A stretch of 17,349 nucleotides of DNA from Bacteroidales bacterium (GTDB lineage: Bacteria > Bacteroidota > Bacteroidia > Bacteroidales > UBA932). Positions 14,817-17,349 of this stretch are shown here, piece after piece. A program made the translations under genes and the position numbers. Location of the stretch: NCBI GenBank assembly GCA_017561265.1, contig JAFZDJ010000051.1:1-17349 (forward strand), written 5' to 3'. The stretch's first letter is position 1; each line of letters starts with the position of its first letter. The notes beneath the pieces are model-generated. The model was given only the letters and a program-made list of their open reading frames with translations. It did not search any database and had not been told where the DNA came from.

Positions 14817-16799
14817 TTACTTAGCCTTTTGTGTCTTCATCGCAGCGCATATCATGTAAATGATGATTGCTGCGTATGGAATGATGGCCACTGGCTCAGT
14901 CCAAGGTGACGGCTTCATGTACATGTCTACCTCTGCAAATCTGAGGATGGCGCTGACCACTCCCATGAGTGCACCTCCGGCGATGAATCCGGAAGCAATG
15001 AGTGTGCCCTTCTCGTTGCGTGCTGCGTTGAGTTCCTTATCTTTGCTGCGGCTGCTTACATACCATGAAACGGCTCCACCGATGAGCATCGGCATGTTGA
15101 GGTCGATAGGGATGAACATACCGAGTGCGAATGGAAGTGCAGGAACCTTGAAGAATGTGAGGACGAGTGCGAGGACTGCTCCGATTCCATAAAGAAGCCA
15201 TGGAGCACTTCCTCCGTTCATCATAGGCTCGATGACGGCTGCCATGGCATTGGCCTGAGGGGCTACGAGAGCACCTTCGCCAGTGAAACCGTATGTCTTG
15301 TTAAGGACGAGCATGACTCCACCTACTGTAGCCGCAGCTACGAGGGTTCCGAGGAATTTCCAGCTCTCCTGCTTCTTAGGTGTCGATCCGATCCAGTATC
15401 CGATCTTGAGGTCGGTGATGAATGCACCTGCCACTGAGAGCGCTGTACATACCACGCCGCCGATGATAAGAGCTGCTGTCATACCTGCTGTACCGTTCAG
15501 ACCCACCGCTACCATGATCAGGGATGCGAGAATGAGGGTCATGAGGGTCATTCCGCTCACAGGGTTCGATCCTACGATAGCGATTGCGTTGGCTGCCACT
15601 GTTGTGAAGAGGAATGCAATGATTGCAACGATGAGAAGTCCTACCACTGCATGCCAGATGTTGTCTACGACTCCGAATGCGAAGAATCCGAATACTGCGA
15701 GGAGGGCGACTGCTATTCCGATCACGATGATCTTCATTGAGAGGTCGCGCTGGGTTCTGATGATTTCGGCCTCGGCTCCGCTCTTCTTTCTCTTGAATTC
15801 GCTGGCTGCAAGACCTACGGCAGACTTGATCACTCCGAAAGATTTCACGATGCCGACGATACCTGCTGTCGCGATACCTCCGATACCGATATGTCTTGCA
15901 TAGTCCTTGAATATCATGTCAGGGGACATCTCGCCGATGGTCATGGTCACGCCAGTGTTCATAAGGTCTATGACCTGACCGCCCCATATGAGATTCATGA
16001 GTGGAATGATCACGAGCCATACGAGGAAGCTTCCGCAGCAGATGATGAATGCGTATTTGAGACCTACTATATATCCGAGACCGAGGACTGCCGCTCCGGT
16101 ATTGACCTTCAGGAGCACCTTCGCCTTGTCTGCGATTGCAGTACCCCATGGGAGTATCTTTGTGGTGAGGGTCTCGCCCCAGAGTCCGAATGTTGATACG
16201 ATGAAGTCATAGAGTCCTCCTATGAGTCCGCTGACGAGGAGAGTCTTTGCTCCCTTTCCTCCGCTTTCTCCGCTTACCAGCACCTGAGTTGTTGCTGTTG
16301 CTTCAGGGAACGGATATTTTCCGTGCTGTTCCTTCACGAAGTACTTTCTGAACGGAATCAGGAAGAGGATGCCGAGGATACCTCCGAGAAGCGATGAGAA
16401 GAATACTTTTGTAAAGTTCACTGTCAGCTCAGGATACTTGTCCTGAAGGATGAACAGTGCAGGGAGTGTGAAGATCGCTCCAGCTACGATGGCTCCAGAA
16501 CATGAGCCGATAGACTGAACCATTACATTTTCACCAAGGGCGTTCTTTCTGCCGAGTGCACTTGAAAGTCCGACCGCTATGATGGCGATAGGGATTGCAG
16601 CTTCGAATACCTGTCCTACCTTGAGTCCGAGATATGCTGCAGCTGCAGAGAATATCACTGTCATGATGAGTCCGAGGGTCACTGACCATGGAGTCACCTC
16701 AGGGTAATTTTTCTGAGGGGACAGCAACGGCTGATACTCCTCACCCGGCTTGAGCTCTCTATGGGCGTTCTCCGGTAATTGTGTCTTTTTCTCTTCCAT
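14817..16799 (-). CDS. OPT-family oligopeptide transporter
   Basis: A 660-aa polytopic inner-membrane transporter of the OPT family, bacterial oligopeptide branch, expected to import short peptides with protons. Fourteen to sixteen hydrophobic segments are visible. Family signatures include PWSVTLGLIMTVIFSAAAAY, LGLKVGQVFEAAIPIAI and GENVMVQSIGSCSGAIVAG near the N-terminus, GKYPFPEATATTQVLVSGES in the first third, and YWIGSTPKKQESWKFLGTLV further on. The start at 16799 (MEEKKTQLPENAHREL) is preferred to an in-frame ATG at 16868, since the -7 promoter box (16837-16844) lies between them. Downstream ZIP, pepT and the regulator follow in the same direction. Some OPT proteins carry metal chelates, so the ZIP neighbour leaves that option open. 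Confidence 0.93.
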   Translation of the reverse strand: MEEKKTQLPENAHRELKPGEEYQPLLSPQKNYPEVTPWSVTLGLIMTVIFSAAAAYLGLKVGQVFEAAIPIAIIAVGLSSALGRKNALGENVMVQSIGSCSGAIVAGAIFTLPALFILQDKYPELTVNFTKVFFSSLLGGILGILFLIPFRKYFVKEQHGKYPFPEATATTQVLVSGESGGKGAKTLLVSGLIGGLYDFIVSTFGLWGETLTTKILPWGTAIADKAKVLLKVNTGAAVLGLGYIVGLKYAFIICCGSFLVWLVIIPLMNLIWGGQVIDLMNTGVTMTIGEMSPDMIFKDYARHIGIGGIATAGIVGIVKSFGVIKSAVGLAASEFKRKKSGAEAEIIRTQRDLSMKIIVIGIAVALLAVFGFFAFGVVDNIWHAVVGLLIVAIIAFLFTTVAANAIAIVGSNPVSGMTLMTLILASLIMVAVGLNGTAGMTAALIIGGVVCTALSVAGAFITDLKIGYWIGSTPKKQESWKFLGTLVAAATVGGVMLVLNKTYGFTGEGALVAPQANAMAAVIEPMMNGGSAPWLLYGIGAVLALVLTFFKVPALPFALGMFIPIDLNMPMLIGGAVSWYVSSRSKDKELNAARNEKGTLIASGFIAGGALMGVVSAILRFAEVDMYMKPSPWTEPVAIIPYAAIIIYMICAAMKTQKAK

Positions 16800-16836
16800 A
16801 TAATATATACTGTTTATATTTGTCTTAGCGGAATCA

Positions 16837-16869
16837 CAAAAATAGTGATAATATCTGAGAAAATTCAAT
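16837..16869 (-). promoter_or_regulatory. Promoter of the OPT-ZIP-pepT-regulator operon
   Basis: On the minus strand TTG (16867-16869), a 22-base spacer and TATTTTTG (16837-16844) fit the Bacteroidetes consensus with slightly long spacing. The leader to the OPT ATG is about 30 bases and AT-rich. It fixes the OPT start at 16799. Confidence 0.55.
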
Positions 16870-16881
16870 AAAATAACACTG

Positions 16882-16985
16882 TGGTGTTCATATTGTTGAT
16901 TATCAACTGTTTATCCCTTTAGCCTGCCGTCCCAGCCATGCAGGCTATATGTCTAAGTAATTGATAGTGAGCATTATAAGTATTT
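16882..16985 (-). repeat. Dispersed palindromic element, divergent copy D
   Basis: The central arms TAGCCTGC (16920-16927) and GCAGGCTA (16940-16947) pair perfectly, and the loop complement CATGGCTGGGAC closely matches copy C. TTGATAGTGAGCATT (16961-16975) matches TTGATATTCAGCATT of copy C at 13 of 15 bases, and GTTGATTATCAAC (16896-16908) occupies the other flank. The outer TGCAACG ends are not conserved, so the boundaries are set by symmetry. It lies between the divergent OPT and rRNA promoters. Confidence 0.6.
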
Positions 16986-17073
16986 ACTATGTATTTAATA
17001 CTCTGAAAATCATGGGTTTAATCGATAGGCGTGAAGAAAAAGTGAAATTTTTTGAAAAAATATTGCAGAAAAA
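16986..17073 (+). promoter_or_regulatory. A/T-tract upstream region of the rRNA promoter
   Basis: Phased A and T runs (17035-17073, for example GAAATTTTTTGAAAAAATA) directly precede the -33 box, the arrangement of UP elements at strong rRNA promoters. No gene is supportable here; a minus-strand frame across 16987-17286 is a by-product of A-rich leader sequence. Confidence 0.5.
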
Positions 17074-17104
17074 TTTGGAGGTTAAGAAAAAAGTCGTACC
17101 TTTG
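17074..17104 (+). promoter_or_regulatory. Strong rRNA-type promoter
   Basis: TTTG (17074-17077), a 19-base spacer and TACCTTTG (17097-17104) are a perfect match to the Bacteroidetes -33/-7 consensus, the best in the window. It is preceded by A/T tracts and followed by an A/G-rich untranslated leader, as expected for stable RNA. Initiation is expected near 17110. Confidence 0.85.
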
Positions 17105-17109
17105 CAACC

Positions 17110-17327
17110 CGTTTGAGAAATAACGGCAAGTTCAATGACAAGTTTGAGAAAAGATAACGAGGTAAAGTAAGAAGATAAGAAATTAATTAGTCTGTAACAG
17201 AGTAAGAAAAATGATAGAGAGTCTATCGTGATGTTGTGGACTGCAATTTCAAGGCAACGAGTAAAAGTGAGATCAAGTGTAAACATACACTTGGCTTGTG
17301 ATTCAAAGAAAATTCATTCAGAGAGAA
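17110..17327 (+). ncRNA. Transcribed rRNA leader with direct repeats and small hairpins
   Basis: About 218 bases without coding character. GTTTGAGAAA occurs at 17111-17120 and again at 17142-17151, each followed by a TAACG sequence, and GTTCAATGACA (17130-17140) recalls the GTTC-T-TGACA motif of Bacteroidales rRNA spacers. Hairpins are GATAG/CTATC (17213-17227) and CAAGTGT/ACACTTG (17274-17293). They could be processing or antitermination signals. No tRNA is present. Confidence 0.6.
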
Positions 17328-17349
17328 GGTTACAAGAGCGAACGGAGGA
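17328..17349 (+). rRNA. Probable 5' end of 23S rRNA, cut by the window edge
   Basis: The last 22 bases, GGTTACAAGAGCG followed by AACGGAGGA, resemble the start of bacterial 23S rRNA (E. coli begins GGTTAAGCG, then ACTAAGCG, TACACGGTGGATGCC). The AAG.GCG.ACGG.GGA core is shared. The alternative is that this is the end of a 16S leader, since GGAGGA could continue as GTTTGATCCTGG. Too little sequence remains to be certain; the next 20 bases would decide. Confidence 0.55.

Noticed and set aside
15283..15903. A 206-codon plus-strand frame opposite the OPT transporter
   Set aside because: Its composition (Ala, Thr, Pro, Arg, Met) is the mirror of hydrophobic transmembrane codons, and no start or promoter context supports it.
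16987..17286. A 99-codon minus-strand frame in the right-end region
   Set aside because: It runs against a perfect rRNA-type promoter and leader; its Phe/Leu/Ser-rich product reflects A-rich leader sequence.
17110..17349. The right-end leader as a 16S rRNA leader
   Set aside because: Not fully excluded, but the AAGAGCG/ACGGAGGA ending and the GTTCAATGACA motif fit the region before 23S better.

Overview
The window reads as chromosomal DNA from a member of the Bacteroidota, most likely order Bacteroidales. Three things point there. Promoters have the Bacteroidetes form (TTG or TTTG, about 19-22 bases, then TAnnTTTG) and most genes lack a Shine-Dalgarno sequence. The gene content is typical: guaB followed by a PPIase-like lipoprotein, a SurA-type chaperone and an OstA-like protein; a TonB with a PEIAKENG C-terminal domain; and a TPR/HTH membrane regulator. 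GC content is moderate. The genus cannot be named from sequence alone. No phage, insertion sequence, CRISPR array or tRNA was seen.

Layout, left to right. Positions 1-90 hold the start of an unrecognised minus-strand gene. A perfect 18-bp hairpin (200-247) separates it from a minus-strand NlpC/P60 cell-wall peptidase (267-1346) that carries an in-frame insertion resembling an interspersed repeat. A plus-strand pair follows: a nitroreductase (1764-2297) and a YhcC-type radical SAM protein (2305-3327). Next is a plus-strand four-gene operon: guaB (3689-5158), a PPIase-like lipoprotein, a double-parvulin SurA-like chaperone, and a long OstA-like protein with Asp-Ser-Leu hexapeptide repeats. It ends at a 22-bp perfect bidirectional terminator (10284-10337). 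On the minus strand come a TonB gene with its own promoter (10356-11045) and a tight cluster transcribed from about 16830 down to 11243: OPT peptide transporter, ZIP metal transporter, peptidase T, and a TPR/transmembrane/HTH regulator.

The right end (from about 17035) is a strong plus-strand promoter of rRNA type with a leader of about 215 bases. The last 22 or so bases resemble the 5' end of 23S rRNA rather than 16S. If so, this 23S gene has its own promoter and is unlinked from 16S.

Genes that appear to work together: the PPIase-like lipoprotein, SurA and OstA proteins belong to outer-membrane protein and lipopolysaccharide biogenesis. The OPT-ZIP-PepT-regulator cluster suggests peptide uptake, supply of zinc to a dizinc tripeptidase, and a membrane sensor, although that linkage is inferred. 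Superimposed on the gene map is a family of imperfect palindromes of about 100 bp (1352-1455, 1616-1714, 3443-3546, and a divergent copy at about 16882-16985). All four sit in promoter or leader regions and are the most striking non-coding feature of the window.
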